A DNA stretch of 64,000 nucleotides. Origin: Rhytidiadelphus loreus. Its lineage: Eukaryota > Streptophyta > Bryopsida > Hypnales > Hylocomiaceae. Position numbers and translations under genes: made by a program. Below, piece by piece: positions 10,731 to 22,876 of this stretch (position 1 is its first letter; the number at the start of each line of letters is the position of its first letter). The DNA is taken from assembly GCA_947034895.1 (NCBI GenBank), contig OX344765.1, forward strand, positions 33,609,001 to 33,673,000, read 5' to 3'. The notes below the pieces were generated by a model. That model saw nothing but the letters and a program-made list of their open reading frames with translations, had not been told where the DNA came from and ran no database searches.

Positions 10731-13700
10731 TTCCACGGTTTTAGTAAACCTGTGTGGGTGGGAGCCGCTGGGACCGATTCTAAGATAAAAGGCAAAAAGG
10801 CAAAAAGAAGGGGAGGGGGAGGGAAAATAGAAAAAAGGAGGGGGAGAGGAAAAAGAAAAAGGAAAAAAACATAAAAATAATTGTGCTTTTAAATCAATTA
10901 ACAATTAAAAACAACATTCTAACATCAATACCTTAAAGAAGTTAGAGAGTTTGACCTCGTCATTCATTATCAATCACAAATGTAGAGGCTTTGCTTGCTT
11001 CATTTAGTTAAGTGTGCAAAGTAAAAGTTGAATAAAAGTAAAAATAAAAATACTATGGTAATATTTGTTCTAATTTCTTTTGTATGTAACATTGAGATAT
11101 CCCTGGTTGTGTGTTCATTGATCATTCTCTTTATACCATTGGAGAGTTTGACTTAATGAGGGTTGAATGTACTAGTAAAGTTGTATCATTGCTAACCTTC
11201 TAAATGTATGATGGATTTGTAAGAAATTTTTAAGACTATAAAATTAATGGAATTAAATTATGAAAAATAGAGTATAGGAGTTTTTGATGTCATTCTTGGC
11301 ATTGGCAGAAAAGCTTTCAATGAGTACAAATACACCAAAGTTGTTTTGCACTTTTGGTTCTTAAGTGTGAATTCAAAGTTAAAGGGTTCCAATTGAATTT
11401 TGTTTTTATAAATTTAATTTAATTATGGATAAATTATTCTAAAAATTTAAAATTATAAGAATACGTAGAGAAATCACATAAAACACTTGAACAAGTTAGT
11501 ACAATGCCACACAAGTTGTTTATAAGTCAAACTTTGAAAAATTACATTGATCTTAAATTAAAAAAAGATTATAAGAAAAATTTCTTTGTATAATAATAAT
11601 AAGAAAAGTTTTAAATTCAATTCATAAATCAATTAAAATTTATGTAAATAATTAAATAAATCCTTAATAGAATTTAAAAATAAAAAATAAAAATTTCTAA
11701 AAGAATGTTCAAATGAATGCATCGTAAAATAATATTATTTGCAGTTTAACGGTCAATGTTCTTCTATTATTATTTAATTAGAGTACTTTCAAATTAAGAT
11801 AATAAAAACATTAATAAAATTATTAAGCATTGTTGAAGGAAAAACAAATCAATAATGATAAATTGATTAAAAATTCAATATAGTGAATGAAATTATGTAA
11901 AATGAAGTGAAAATAAATGAAATCGTATAGTGAAGTGAAGGAAATGTAAAATGATTGCAATAAAAGTTGTCATTTTATTTTTACAAAATAAAATATGTGA
12001 TTGTTCAAATAGGAGCATACATAAATGAAAATTATTGCTTTGTGAAAGCATCAATAATTATGATTGACAGATAAATTTTCTAAATCATCATAGTTTTATG
12101 TGATTGATAAATCATTCTATATATTAATTCTATCATGTCCTAAACTACGTTTTTTAATAACATGGCAATTTGGGGCAACTGTCTCACTACACCTACTGTT
12201 TTAACAACATTACACCCATTGAGATGTTCAATTATTTTTCAATTCCATATTAACTACATTGTTAACAATCATTCTAGTATTTTGAATCATTCTTTACATT
12301 TGTCTAGTTACTATTTTTTTCCTATATGTTGTACAATTTCAAATGATCTGTTTTTTTTGAAGCATGTACTAGACAACTTGTCTAGAAGAATGAATCCAAT
12401 GAAGAACCACCATTTTGGACATTTTTTCATACAAACATGACCTTGTGAAGTGCAGCTACCCTATTTTTAGTAGGGCCAAATTTGTTTTTTTGTCATTTCA
12501 AATGTTGATATCTTGTAATCTACATTGTGGAAATTTCTGAAAATTTTTCCTCATCTTCTGAAACCAACATAGTAAAAGATCCTATGGTTACAAGTGTCTG
12601 AATTTTTTTTCTATTCTAAATTTGATACTTGTACTAGAAATGGCAGTTTGGGAGTAGTTTTGGTGAAAACATAGTAAAAAAACTGTAGGAAATAAAATGA
12701 GTGGATATGAAGGAATCTCATGTGAATTAAAAGAATCTTCATCAAAATTGTGCTCTCGTAAAAAAGGAATCTCATGGTTGAATCGTAAAAAAGTAATCTG
12801 ATGATTACTGAGCTTATTATTGTGCAAATTGAGCTGATTACTGTGCCCGCAAGTAGACCATCCAGGACTCAGTCTTGAATAAGCTTATTGTTCATCACTT
12901 TAAAGTATTGGCCTACTTTGACCTATCTGAGAGTGAGACCCCACGGGGTAGGAGGGACATCCCTTTATAGTGCCTTCCCTATCAATAAAGTAAAAATCAG
13001 AAACTTTGCAAGACTACCAATATCTAAACTAAAATGAACATGTAAAACAACTCCAAACACGTCACTTAGATCAAATAAATAGCCATCATAAGCTACAACT
13101 CATCATAACTTGTAAATAAACTATGCAGAGTCGTGTCTGAAACTCCGAGATCACATAGATCACATCAAAGTCACTATATAATAGAGTTACCAAAATATCT
13201 TTGTCAATGTAGTCATACTAAAAATTCTAAATCTTGCCAATAGAATTGATGTGGCCACGATTGTGCCACGTCAATTGGTATTAATTAATTATGCATTGTA
13301 GGCGTTGCACCAACCAAGACGGCTTCACCAAAGCAATTTGGTGTGGAAAAAGAAAATATATTTTTTTGTTGAACGATGGTTGAAAAAAAAAATTCTAAAA
13401 AAATAGGATGTGGGAAGGCCCAAAAACATTCTTTGCCATGTCATACAAACAAGTATTGGGATAATACATCAATAATTGACAAGTCAAATGAATTGATTTC
13501 TACACATATTTCTTCTGTGCTTATTCATCTATAATTACCCATTTAATAAAAGCTTCATTTATAGAATTTCAATTCCAATAATCTTAGATAATCCATAGTC
13601 CATAATGAACATTGCATGTACAACTACATGAAGAAAATATGATCTCTCTACATATATAGACAAGTATTGTCTGCCTACGGAAGACATTTTCAATTACAAA

Positions 13701-13864
13701 GAATGTCCATTATCCGTGGATAAGCCCATGTTGATTAGTTTAATTGGAGTTGTAGCTTTTTGGTGTCCCCACTTTCATCACACGCATATGAATGCACATG
13801 AAATTAGGCTTAATTGAATGGATACTAGTTGAATGTTTAGGGTTTCATTATACATTAGATGGTT
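10731..13864. other. AT-rich DNA in element A, no gene
   Basis: Strongly AT-rich with many stops in all frames. About 12490-12680 is a diverged internal piece of the TTAACCCCTAAA family, sharing GATATCTTGTAATCTACATTG, TTTCTGAAAATTTTTCC and GTAAAAGATCCTA-type text with 35650-35800. Otherwise nothing recognisable. Confidence 0.45.
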
Positions 13865-14456
13865 TTTGAGGCCTCTAAGAGACTGCGGGTTCCCCTACTG
13901 CGAGAACGCAGCGAACAGAACAGCTGGCTCGCTACCTCAACATCCGGCATGGTCAAGAGGCGACCAGGTCATTTCCGGAATTTTTTTTATTTTTTATTTT
14001 TATTTTTATTTTCTACTTCTTTTACCATTTGAAGAATTAAATTTCTTTTTTAATTAATTAATTAATTCTTTTTTTCGACAGTCAGTTGTCCTTCACTATG
14101 GGGAACAGTGAAGGGGAACAACCTTGAAACGGGCTCTCCCAGGCCTCAAAAAAAATGTAATGCTTTATTCATGCACCTCACTTATCCTGCTGCGAGAACG
14201 CAGCGAACAAGATAGTTGGCCTACCACCTCAACGTCCTGCATAGTGGAGAGGCGACCAGATCATTTCCGGAATTTTTTTTGTTTTTTATTTTTTATTTTT
14301 TATTTTTATTTTCTACTTCTTTTACCAGTGGAAGAATTAAATTTTTTTATTTTTTTTTTATTTTTTTTTTATTTTTATTTTTCAACAGTCGGTTGTCCTT
14401 CACTATAGGGAATAGTGAAGGGGAACAACCTTGAAACGGGCTCTCCGTGGCCTCAA
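13865..14456. mobile_element. MITE-like element, GAGGCC termini, internally duplicated
   Basis: Starts TTGAGGCCTCTAAGAGACTG and ends with a partial inverted copy (GGCTCTCCGTGGCCTCAA). A unit of about 293 bases occurs twice in tandem: CTGCGAGAACGCAGCGAACA at about 13898 and 14191, each followed by GAGGCGACCAG, CATTTCCGGAATTTTTTTT, a T-rich tract and GTTGTCCTTCACTAT. It is related by its termini to the element at 38351-38573. Confidence 0.6.
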
Positions 14457-14890
14457 GAAACATGTAAAGCTTTATTCATCCACCTTGCTTATCCATTGCC
14501 ATCTTCTCCTTATAAAGAATATAGCTAACAAATAAATGCATGGACAAAATGTAGGCTTAGTTTTCAAAAAAATAAAGAATGAATGCTTGTATTTTGGCCT
14601 CAGTCTTCCAATAGGAGATATACTTCATGTAATTATGTTCTTCTTCCCATCCTCAATATTTTTTTTTGACTTGTATATTTTAGCCTACCCCTCATTTTGT
14701 TTTTCACCATTCAATTTTTGTTTCGACATTGTATTTCATTTTTCACATCCTTTATTTTTTTCCTCTCTCTCTATTATTTTATGTCGAACCTTTAAAATAT
14801 ACAGTGAAGTCCTCATTTTTCTCACGTACCCTATGGATTTCATTTTCATATTTTCCATCCTTTACATTTATTGACACCTTGCAATTATTT
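14457..14890. other. T-rich DNA at the right of element A
   Basis: T-rich frames of up to 112 codons that translate as runs of phenylalanine and serine; composition explains them. No gene is called. Confidence 0.4.
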
Positions 14891-15370
14891 TCCACACCAA
14901 CGGGAGGTCTCTCAATGAAGTCTCCCTGGCCAAAGTCAATAATTCCTCAGAAAGTCCAGAAGTAGTTAAATATGGCATACACCCTACATTAGTTTCAATC
15001 CCTTATATTTTCCCACCTTCTACAATTTTCGTAAACGCTTTATATTTTTTTCCAACTTAGATGACGTGTGTTGGCCTCCAAATCCTATTCAATAGATCAC
15101 CCTTGAATTTAATAATTATTTTTATAAGTTCTATACTTTATTTTGTAGCCCAATTTATTTTAAGTCACTACTTTATACAATATTTTAAGAGAAGTGAGAA
15201 TCTATTGTGCTTCTTTTATCTAGGAAGACATTGGATTCAATCTACTTCTCGAATTTGGCGTTTGAGAAGGGTTTCAATTCATATTTGATTGGTGCTTTTC
15301 AAAAATAGAAGTACTAACTTACTTGAGTCTCTTATATTTGTTTCAAATGTCTTTTATGGATAAGATGGCT

Positions 15371-15603
15371 TATTTAACTATTTTTGGACTTTGCAAAGTC
15401 CAAAATTGGTAAAGGGACATCTAAGACAATTGTAGACTTTGACTTCAGTCTATAGATTTTAAGAATCTAGAAATGATATAGATTTTGGACTAGGTGGTTT
15501 GAAAAAAGTACAACAAGTTTAGATTTTAGATATCTATGACATTGGGAGATCCCCCAATGTACAAAGTCCAGAATTCCCTTAAAAGTCCAAGAGTAGTTAA
15601 ATA
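15371..15603. mobile_element. MITE with the same termini as element A
   Basis: Begins TATTTAACTATTTTTGGACT and ends with the inverted match of TATTTAACTACTCTTGGACT. The left interior TTTGCAAAGTCCAAAATT parallels the left end of element A, and the right interior GAATTCTGGACTTTGTACAT parallels the right ends at 14978 and 26132. It also carries one TTGGGAGATCCCCCAATG palindrome. It looks like a 233-bp deletion derivative of the large element. Confidence 0.7.
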
Positions 15604-16078
15604 TTACCTCTGAGGTGACATTCACATTCATTCAATGATTTTATTTATATCATAATTGTATTGTACATAATCATGAGCCCTTATATTAATGAAAGCAATA
15701 TATTTAGCAATGATGAATTGTAGGTATTATTTAGGATGAGTTCCATGTAGGATTTAGGCCTACATTATAGTGCAAAAGTAATTGCAAGTATCCACGCACA
15801 TTTTCTTTTTCCAAATTTAGGATACATAAAAAGTCAAGGATGATTGCAACAAATATCCTTGCACATAATTGGAAATAGAAAAATCATCACCATCTATTTT
15901 TCTAATCCATTTTTTTCTCCTGAAAGTAGACTTTAACAAGAGTTTTCCAAAAATACAAAGTGCTAAGAATATAAACAACTTGGCTGCATTTTAATTTAAC
16001 TCCAAAATAATTGGGTGCCTTGGGCATTTAGGGGTGAAGGAGTGTGGAATTACAATTCACACACGATCATGACTTAAC

Positions 16079-16316
16079 GGCCCGGAAAAATTGACCCCTC
16101 ATTGCCCTAGATAAGGGTAAATGTAAAAATTGCCCCCTATTTTGTGCCGTACTAATTTTGTATATCTTCACCTCCCACAGATAATTTGGGTCCTTTGATT
16201 GCAAATATGAATTCAAAATTGGCAAATTTTATAATGTGACTGTGGGAAATAAAAATTTCCAGTGTATTTTGCAAAGGTTCAATACGGGGCAATGAGGGGG
16301 TCACTTCTCCTTGGCC
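16079..16316. mobile_element. MITE with TTGACCCCTC/GGCAATGAGGGG termini
   Basis: TTGACCCCTCATTGCCC at 16091 is matched inverted by GGGGCAATGAGGGGGTCA at 16286. The interior shares GCCCCCTATTTTG.GCCGT and TTCCAG..T with the element at 33495-33712, so both belong to one family. Confidence 0.7.
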
Positions 16317-17397
16317 ATGACTTGACCCCTACTCATTTGAAGTGTAGGTTAATTCACATCAAAAGAATTAACCCCCCCCCCCCTTGCATAGTGAATGGGG
16401 ATTTAGTTGATGATGGCCATAATCATGCGCCATTTGCATAATGATGCCCCCCTCCTGATGCACATGATCATGACCCCTGACGCCTTGTCAGGGCCGCCAG
16501 CACTGGACCCTTTTCCAAGGAGTTCCACCTGGCTCTCCCGTTCGTTTGTCTTCCTCCTGCTGCTTCGCGCGCCTGCAGGACTTCCGTTGGGTTCGCGCGT
16601 TGCATCCACCCCATGCGGCTAACTGCTGCTCGTGTATTTCTCCGCTTGGGTTCGCGCGCCTGCGCTTGTATCGATTTTGTAGGGACGTGTGAGAGCAAAC
16701 GAGTCCGGTTGAAGTGAGAAAGTACGGGAGTTTGAAGCGCACGTCGTGGAGGCACAAACTAGGAGGCGTTCGGAATTTGAAGCCCAAGAGTTCCAGGCTG
16801 CAAGGAGAATTTCGCGACCAGCGATACCCTGCGCTTCAGATGCGGTAACTTACCCTAGGCTTCAGACGCGGTGAACTGTTGCTGCAAGCGGGCAAGAAGG
16901 TTGACAGCAAACTGATCCTCCGCACGCCCCGGAGGTCCTACCCACGGCACTTCGTGTCCCACACTCGTGCCTCCGCTTGAGTCACAAGCAAGCGCTACCT
17001 TGTCCGGATTTTGTTGTCTCACTGTGATGGAATAGCATGATAGTACATTCTTTATAATTTGTAGTCACTTGCAAAGTAGGTTCTTTGTTAGACTCTTGGC
17101 AGTCTCTTAGTACGTAAATGCTATCATGCTATGTAAGCGCAGTTATGCGTCTGTTGTTGTAGTACAAAATCTAGCGCACAGAGTGCAGGCAGGTAGGTCA
17201 AAGTCGGAATCCGTTTTGAGTTTGGTGAGGGCATTTGGAGCCCGTGTGCAGTGAAGCAGGTTTAGGTGAAGCTTTAATGAGCCCGTTCCTGTGAATATTG
17301 TCCATCACCGAGTAGGTGTATACATTGTGCTGTTTTACTCTACTCATTCAATAGCAATCTCTAAGTGTGTCCTGAAACTGATTTGTATTGTGCAGGA
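16317..17397. other. GC-rich island upstream of the GGQH gene
   Basis: A C homopolymer of about a dozen bases lies at about 16372-16383. From about 16480 to 17030 the composition switches to GC-rich with many CpG steps (TTCGCGCGCCTGC twice). Frames of up to 99 codons on the minus strand show no family motif. Its position suggests a promoter or 5' leader for the gene that begins at 17485, but this is inference. Confidence 0.35.
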
Positions 17398-17519
17398 ATC
17401 AGTGAACAGTCTGATTCACAACAAGTTCACAGCAGGGACGAAGGGACCAAGTGTAGCATACTGTGCGCGCAGACGGCAAGAGTCATGGCAACCACCTCGT
17501 TAGCAGAGTGGAATATCCC

Positions 17520-18529
17520 GTAAGAATTGAGTCCTCTTCGTCAATGTATTTGTGGTTGTTTGTAGTTGTAGAGAAAGTGGTTGTTTATTGTTCATGTTAG
17601 GAAAGACACTATCAATTTCACTTTCTAACCGACAGTGATAAAGAAACGCCTGTGGTAGCTAGAAATTGTGTATGATACATAGTGAAATCGGAAGTGCACG
17701 CAGAAATGCCAAAATGCCTTGAAACCTTACAACCAAACATTCTAGTCGTTATTATTATTGGAAGAAATGGCAGTTGCAGACCATAAACCCTAATTTCATG
17801 GGCACATCTCCCGATGAAAAGGTACAATATACTGGAAAAGCACTTCTGCAGAAGTCTATGGAGGGTTCTCCCTTAAGATTCATAGTAAACGAATGTTAAA
17901 AGAAAGAGAACGTCTACTGGAAAACCCTAAACCGACAATCGTCGCAAAATAAAACGAGGAAGCCAGAACAAAACAACGGGATCTCCCGATGAAATTGACT
18001 AGTATATCGAGTTTTGGTTAAGCAGTTGTAGCCATTATAAGAACTCAGGTGTATGTGTTTACATAAAGGACGAACTCAACGGGAAAACTCCCGATGAAAA
18101 AGGTATGAAGATAGAGTACAACAAGGATGTTCAGTAGGAGGGCTTAGAAAATCAACGGGAAAACTCCCGATGAATAAGGTATGAAGATTAAGTTCAAAGA
18201 GGATTTCAGTATGGCTTAGAATATCAACGGGATAACTCCCGATGAATAAGATACGAAGGTAGAGCTGAACAAAGATAATCAGTAGGAGGGCTTACAAAAT
18301 CAACAGGATAACTCCCGATGAATGAGGAATACAGACAGAGTTGAACAAGGGCGTTTAGTATGAGGGGTTTGAATATCAACGGGATAACTCCCGATGAATA
18401 AGGTATGAGGGTAGAGTTCAATAAGGATGTTCAGTAGGAGGGCTTCGAATAACAACGGGATAACTCCCGCTAATAACTCAAAACAGTGATGATAAGGTGA
18501 ACGTCTAACTTTTGTGTCACACTGCGCAG
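17520..18529 (+). other. first intron of the GGQH gene with a palindrome minisatellite
   Basis: GTAAGA donor and TGCGCAG acceptor; splicing restores a proline codon and joins MATTSLAEWNI to ENTSKEMPSTF. The intron is about 1 kb, and its 3' half is a minisatellite (see 18076-18475). Confidence 0.65.
18076..18475 (+). repeat. minisatellite of about 77 bp carrying CGGGA palindromes
   Basis: Six units start at about 18076, 18153, 18221, 18298, 18375 and 18451. Each begins TCAACGGGATAACTCCCGAT and continues with GAATAAGGTATGA, TAGAGTT-AA-AAGGATGTTCAGTA and GGAGGGCTT. A further palindrome, CAACGGGATCTCCCGATG, lies at about 17974. Confidence 0.85.
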
Positions 18530-18947
18530 AGAGAATACCTCGAAGGAAATGCCTTCCACCTTCTCACCTATAAGGTTGTACAAGTTCATAGATTCATTCG
18601 TGCATACGTTTGAATACACCGGAGACCACGATCTAGGAGCAATGTTCCGATGCGATCGAAAAGTGACAGCGTGGGGCCTCGAGTGGATGGACCAGCCAGA
18701 TGGGTCCGTAATCATATGCCCGAAGCTTTCTTTCGAGAAGAGGGGTCACATTACGACAGGTTTAGACGTGTTGCAGCTTCTTGGTCTAGATAACTCCACA
18801 GTCCTTGTCATTGTTCGCGAGATGGTTCCTAGGACCCAAGACACAAGAACATATGGGTTGATCCTTGATTATGCCACTATGGATCTCGACATGTGCGAGA
18901 CCATCACACGGAAGGGGATCTTAGACAAGCCAGGCGGTTGCCAGTCC

Positions 18948-19103
18948 TGAACCTTTGAAGAGATGAAGAATGAGTGGGACCTTATTGACGACCTCCGTAA
19001 CCAGGCAAAGCCCTCCACTGCAGCAACTGTACAAACTGCAACGCAATCTCCTTCGAAGAAGCCGAAGAAGCGAAAATCCATTGCGGGAGCACCAGGTGAT
19101 TAA
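18948..19103 (+). other. two in-frame stops in exon 2 of the GGQH gene
   Basis: TGA at 18948-18950 and TAA at 19101-19103 sit in one frame that is otherwise open from 18530 to 19850. The sequence between them (TFEEMKNEWDLIDDL, then lysine-rich KKPKKRKS) looks like real protein. Both could come from CGA and CAA by C-to-T change. Both are also present in the right arm at 62494-62496 and 62341-62343, so they predate the inversion-duplication. Confidence 0.75.
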
Positions 19104-21651
19104 GTTGTGGAAGAAGATGAGTCAAAGGGCAAGGGCAAGAAAAAGATGAAAGTTGTTCCACTCACTATTCACCGTGCTGTGAACATGACGGATGCAGAGG
19201 TCAGGAAGCTCCAGCCCGCAGAAATAAGAGAAATCAACAAGTTGTACAACCAGGCTTTCAAGCCAATGTACAAATGGGACAAGAAGTCATTAGCCAATGC
19301 AAAAGGTGAACTCCTCCGAGTGAGCTACAAGTTCCTGCACAAGGCTCCTCCTGGAGTACTTGTGTATAGAGGGATTGAGCCGACGCGATTGGCCGGAATA
19401 AAAAATCGCATTCTCATAGATTGCGACTACCACTCGGAGAACCGGTACATTACTGTTCTCCCCTTAAAGCGAGGACCTTACGGTCCTGACAATAAGGTGA
19501 CCTTCTGGGACTCGTGTCCAAAGAAGGAGAGTCTAACCGCCAAAACGCACTACTACATTATTGGTGGTCAGCACACTACGCAAGCGCATAGGGAGTTGAT
19601 TGAGAATGGAGACATCCCCGAGGCTGACAAGTCAGAGGCATCCACCTTCAACATCATTCCCATATGGGCACCGTATGATACCAAGAAGAATGAAATCATG
19701 CACCTTTCCAAAGCTCTAAACCAAAACGTTGCTGGTGAGCAGAAGGAGCAGAGCTTCACTCAGCAGCTTGCACACGCTCGAATAAAGTGGAAGGATATGG
19801 GCAGCCTAGTGCCATCATACAGAGGACGAGCGCACTCAGAAGCGTACAATGTAAGTTCAAAACACGAAACTTTGAAATGCTTCACGTACTCTTATTTTTC
19901 CTCAACTGCAATTCCAGCGGGAGAACTCCCGTTGTCCTCAGACTTCTGAAGAAATTTATAGTCGTTGAGGTGTAGCTCGATGTTTATGAAACAAGCATGC
20001 ATGGACCTCAAATAGACGAACAACGGGAGTTCTCCCGATGGTCCTGTGTGTCACAATCTACTAAAGTCGCTGAAACCTTCCCAATTAATAGTGTCGTCGT
20101 TCTTGTGCAGGATTTCTATCCGGTGATGTTCTCTATCTTTACAGGGTTCAAGAATCCTGACAACCCGGATTTGAAGATTCCGCTCCTCTTTATGGAGAAG
20201 GATGAGGATGTGAAACATTGGATTCAGATTGACATGGACTTCCTCAACTTCAAGCTTCCCGACGGTAACGGACCCAAATCCAAGGGCAAACGCAAACCGT
20301 TGGGATACACCGACTTCAAACCCTTGTATGGAGTGCGCGATGAGGATTTGAACTACTTGGCGGGCCAAGTGGAGAAGGGAATTGTGTGCATGAAGAAAAC
20401 GGCTCTGAACATCGATTTCTTCGGAAAGTCAGTCACTCCAATCGCTGTGGCAGCAGGCCGGGAGAAGAAGGTGCGGGCCATGAAGAACGAGCTCATGTGC
20501 CACTACAGGCAGCACCCCCTCCCGAGTAAAAAACTTGAATACATTCCATACACAGCAGCAGCGTGGGATGAATTTGCAGATGAAAAGAAAATCACCAAGG
20601 AGCAACTTGAATGGTGGGTGGATAAGAGCATGGACACGGAGCTGGGAAAAGAGTGGCTAGAGGGTCGAACAAAGGCCCTCAACAAGACTAACGATCCAGA
20701 CAACTGCCCAAATGTTGTGAAGAACATGTGGGAGTTGTTCATGAGCGCTCGTACGGAAGAAATGGAGGCCGTGGTTTCGAAGGACTTCGTCAAGGACTAC
20801 CTCTGCAAGGTGATGGACGACCAATGTTGGGACATCACTCAAATTCTGACAGAGGCTTCCGTGAAGGCATGGCGGGGTGAAGCAAAGACCCACATGTACT
20901 TCTGGTTCATGTTTGAAGTGTCAAGTGCAGGCCCCCGTGCGAAACTCCTGGAGCAACACAATTTGAAGCGGCTGTTCGATGCACTGGAGTACAAAGACAC
21001 CACTCGACGCCTTGTGAGAGCCCGTTCACCAGCAGTTCTCATCACGGATGCTGCTGGATTCCACGACATTCTTGCACACTTGCAGAAGAGGCGGGAGGAG
21101 ACGAAGGTCAGGGTCTGGGATTGGCATGTAGTGAATTACATTGCCGACAAAGAGGACGGCTTTCCCAAACAGGTTTCCGGAACGCAGTACAACGTCTTCT
21201 TGGTCTTCCTCTTCGCCTACGACGACGTCCACGGTTCAACAAGCAGCTTCCACAATTTCTTCCCGGGTGCACAAGACATTTCTACTGTGTACCTCTCCAG
21301 GGATTTGGAGGAAGTGGATACTTTCTACAGGCGTCCAATGATCCCTTGGTTTTCAATTGCGGCGGCACTCGAAATATTCTTTGACCTCATGAGCGACAAT
21401 ATGGTTATTGTGAATGTGAACGGTGGTCCGGAGTTCACGTCCCTTGGACTGGTAATCTCCTTGATCTTTTTTCTTCAACTTTCTTTTCCTATTCAGTCAC
21501 TTTGAAGATAGTGCACTGACATATGTTTCTTGAATTCTATCAAGTCCACTCGACTAAGGTACTCGAAGTCGTTTTTGACGTGGACACACAGTCAAAGACA
21601 ATCACGACTGCGAGACAGATTTGGGACCAACTGCATACTGAGAACATTCCT

Positions 21652-21890
21652 CGTCAGTCGGATGACGACGATGATGCGGAGGAGGACCAGCATGCAGGCG
21701 ACGAGGAAGCTCAGAACAATCCTGCTCATCAGTCGGATGAGGACGATGATGCAGAGGAGGACCAACATGCAGACAACGAGGAAGCTGCGAACAGTCCTGC
21801 TCATCAATCGGATGACAACGATGACGCGCAAGATCAGTCGAATGACGACGATGACGCGCAGGACCAGCGTGGAGGCAACCGAGAAGCTCA
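21652..21890 (+). repeat. acidic coding repeat in exon 4 of the GGQH gene
   Basis: The unit QSDDDDDAEEDQHAGDEEAQ recurs two to three times with a period of about 26 codons and then decays to QSNDDDDAQDQ. It encodes a flexible acidic linker between the long central region and the basic region. Confidence 0.75.
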
Positions 21891-22876
21891 AAACAGTCTT
21901 GCGCAGGACACGCCACATCTGAATGACGCGGAACGTAATGATAGAGCTTTGGACAAGGAGAGAAGTGCCACTCGCATCGCGGAGGAGACGGAGAGTGATG
22001 TGAATGAGGAAGAAGTTCTAAAGCCACCTCAAGTGAACCACCCATCAGAGGACAGGGGCAGACATGGAAGCGTTGAGAAAGATCCACCCCAGAAAAAGGT
22101 TAGTCACTGTATCTAAACAGCGGGAGATCTCCCGCTGTCAGTTCCGAATTCCGCATGACAGTGATCACTTGAGGAAATCTTACGTGTTGTACTCGCAGGA
22201 TAAGTCAACAAGGCTAGTGCTGCCTCCGGAGGGCTTGGTGCAGTCATCTTCAAGACATGCCTCACATAGTGGAATGTCTGGAAAACGACGTGCACAGAAG
22301 AAGACGGGCACGGTCAAAGTGAGGAAGGTTTCAAGCTCTGCACCAGTGCAGAGGATTTCAGGAAGGCGGGCGGAGTTGAGGACGAAGCGCAAGCTGGATA
22401 TACACCTCAGTGATGCTGACCCTCCTCACATTCCTTCGCATTCAAATGTGGAGCCTCGAAGGAATGAGGGCGCAAGCATGTCCTCTCCAAAACCGTCAGG
22501 GACAGAGGGTGCTGCAGGTGGGACTTCGGAATCGACCAACGCGGCGTCTATTCTTTTGACTTGTTCAGGAAAAGTTGTTGGTGCTTCTCTTGTTGCCCCT
22601 TCGAGTGTGCCTTTGCCCAAGGATGGAGGGTCACTAGGTAAAGAACCCTTTCCGGCTGAGCAATGCTTTGGTGCAGCGGGAGATCTCCCGATGCTTGCTG
22701 ACCGGGTTAGAAGTTGTCATAATGAACGAATGGACGCGGAGCAGCATACTGATGCATCGCGAGATCTCCCAATGCCTCCGACCGAAGAGGTCACCCATGA
22801 TGCGGGAATGGCCGACAATATAATGCAGGATACTATGGCGGACTTGACTCAAATGAGTCCGAAGGTCAATCCGCTG

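Larger units (their letters stand above)
4299..14978. mobile_element. candidate 10.7-kb DNA transposon (element A)
   Basis: The left end reads ATGCCATATTTAACTACTT at 4299. The reverse complement of the right end at 14978 begins with the same 19 bases, and 25 of the first 26 positions match. The interior holds a DUF7869-type transposase-like gene on the minus strand, several CGGGA-N4-TCCCG palindrome arrays and long AT-rich non-coding DNA. No clear target-site duplication is visible beside the ends. The right subterminal 80 bases also match the right end at 26053-26132, and the left 36 bases match the MITE at 15371. Other transposons (13865-14456) are nested inside. Confidence 0.55.

Noticed and set aside
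14124..14874. Phenylalanine-rich membrane proteins of 94-112 codons.
   Set aside because: They translate T-rich homopolymer tracts inside a MITE and adjacent AT-rich DNA; composition alone explains the open frames.
19107..19949. A separate 280-residue protein starting at 19107.
   Set aside because: Position 19107 is GTG, not ATG, and the frame is continuous with exon 2 apart from two stops; the end of this frame runs into an intron at 19851.
20999..21451. Methyltransferase-like motif in VNVNGGPEFTSLGL.
   Set aside because: No other methyltransferase motifs such as a DPPY-type block are seen in this exon, so the resemblance is too weak to annotate.
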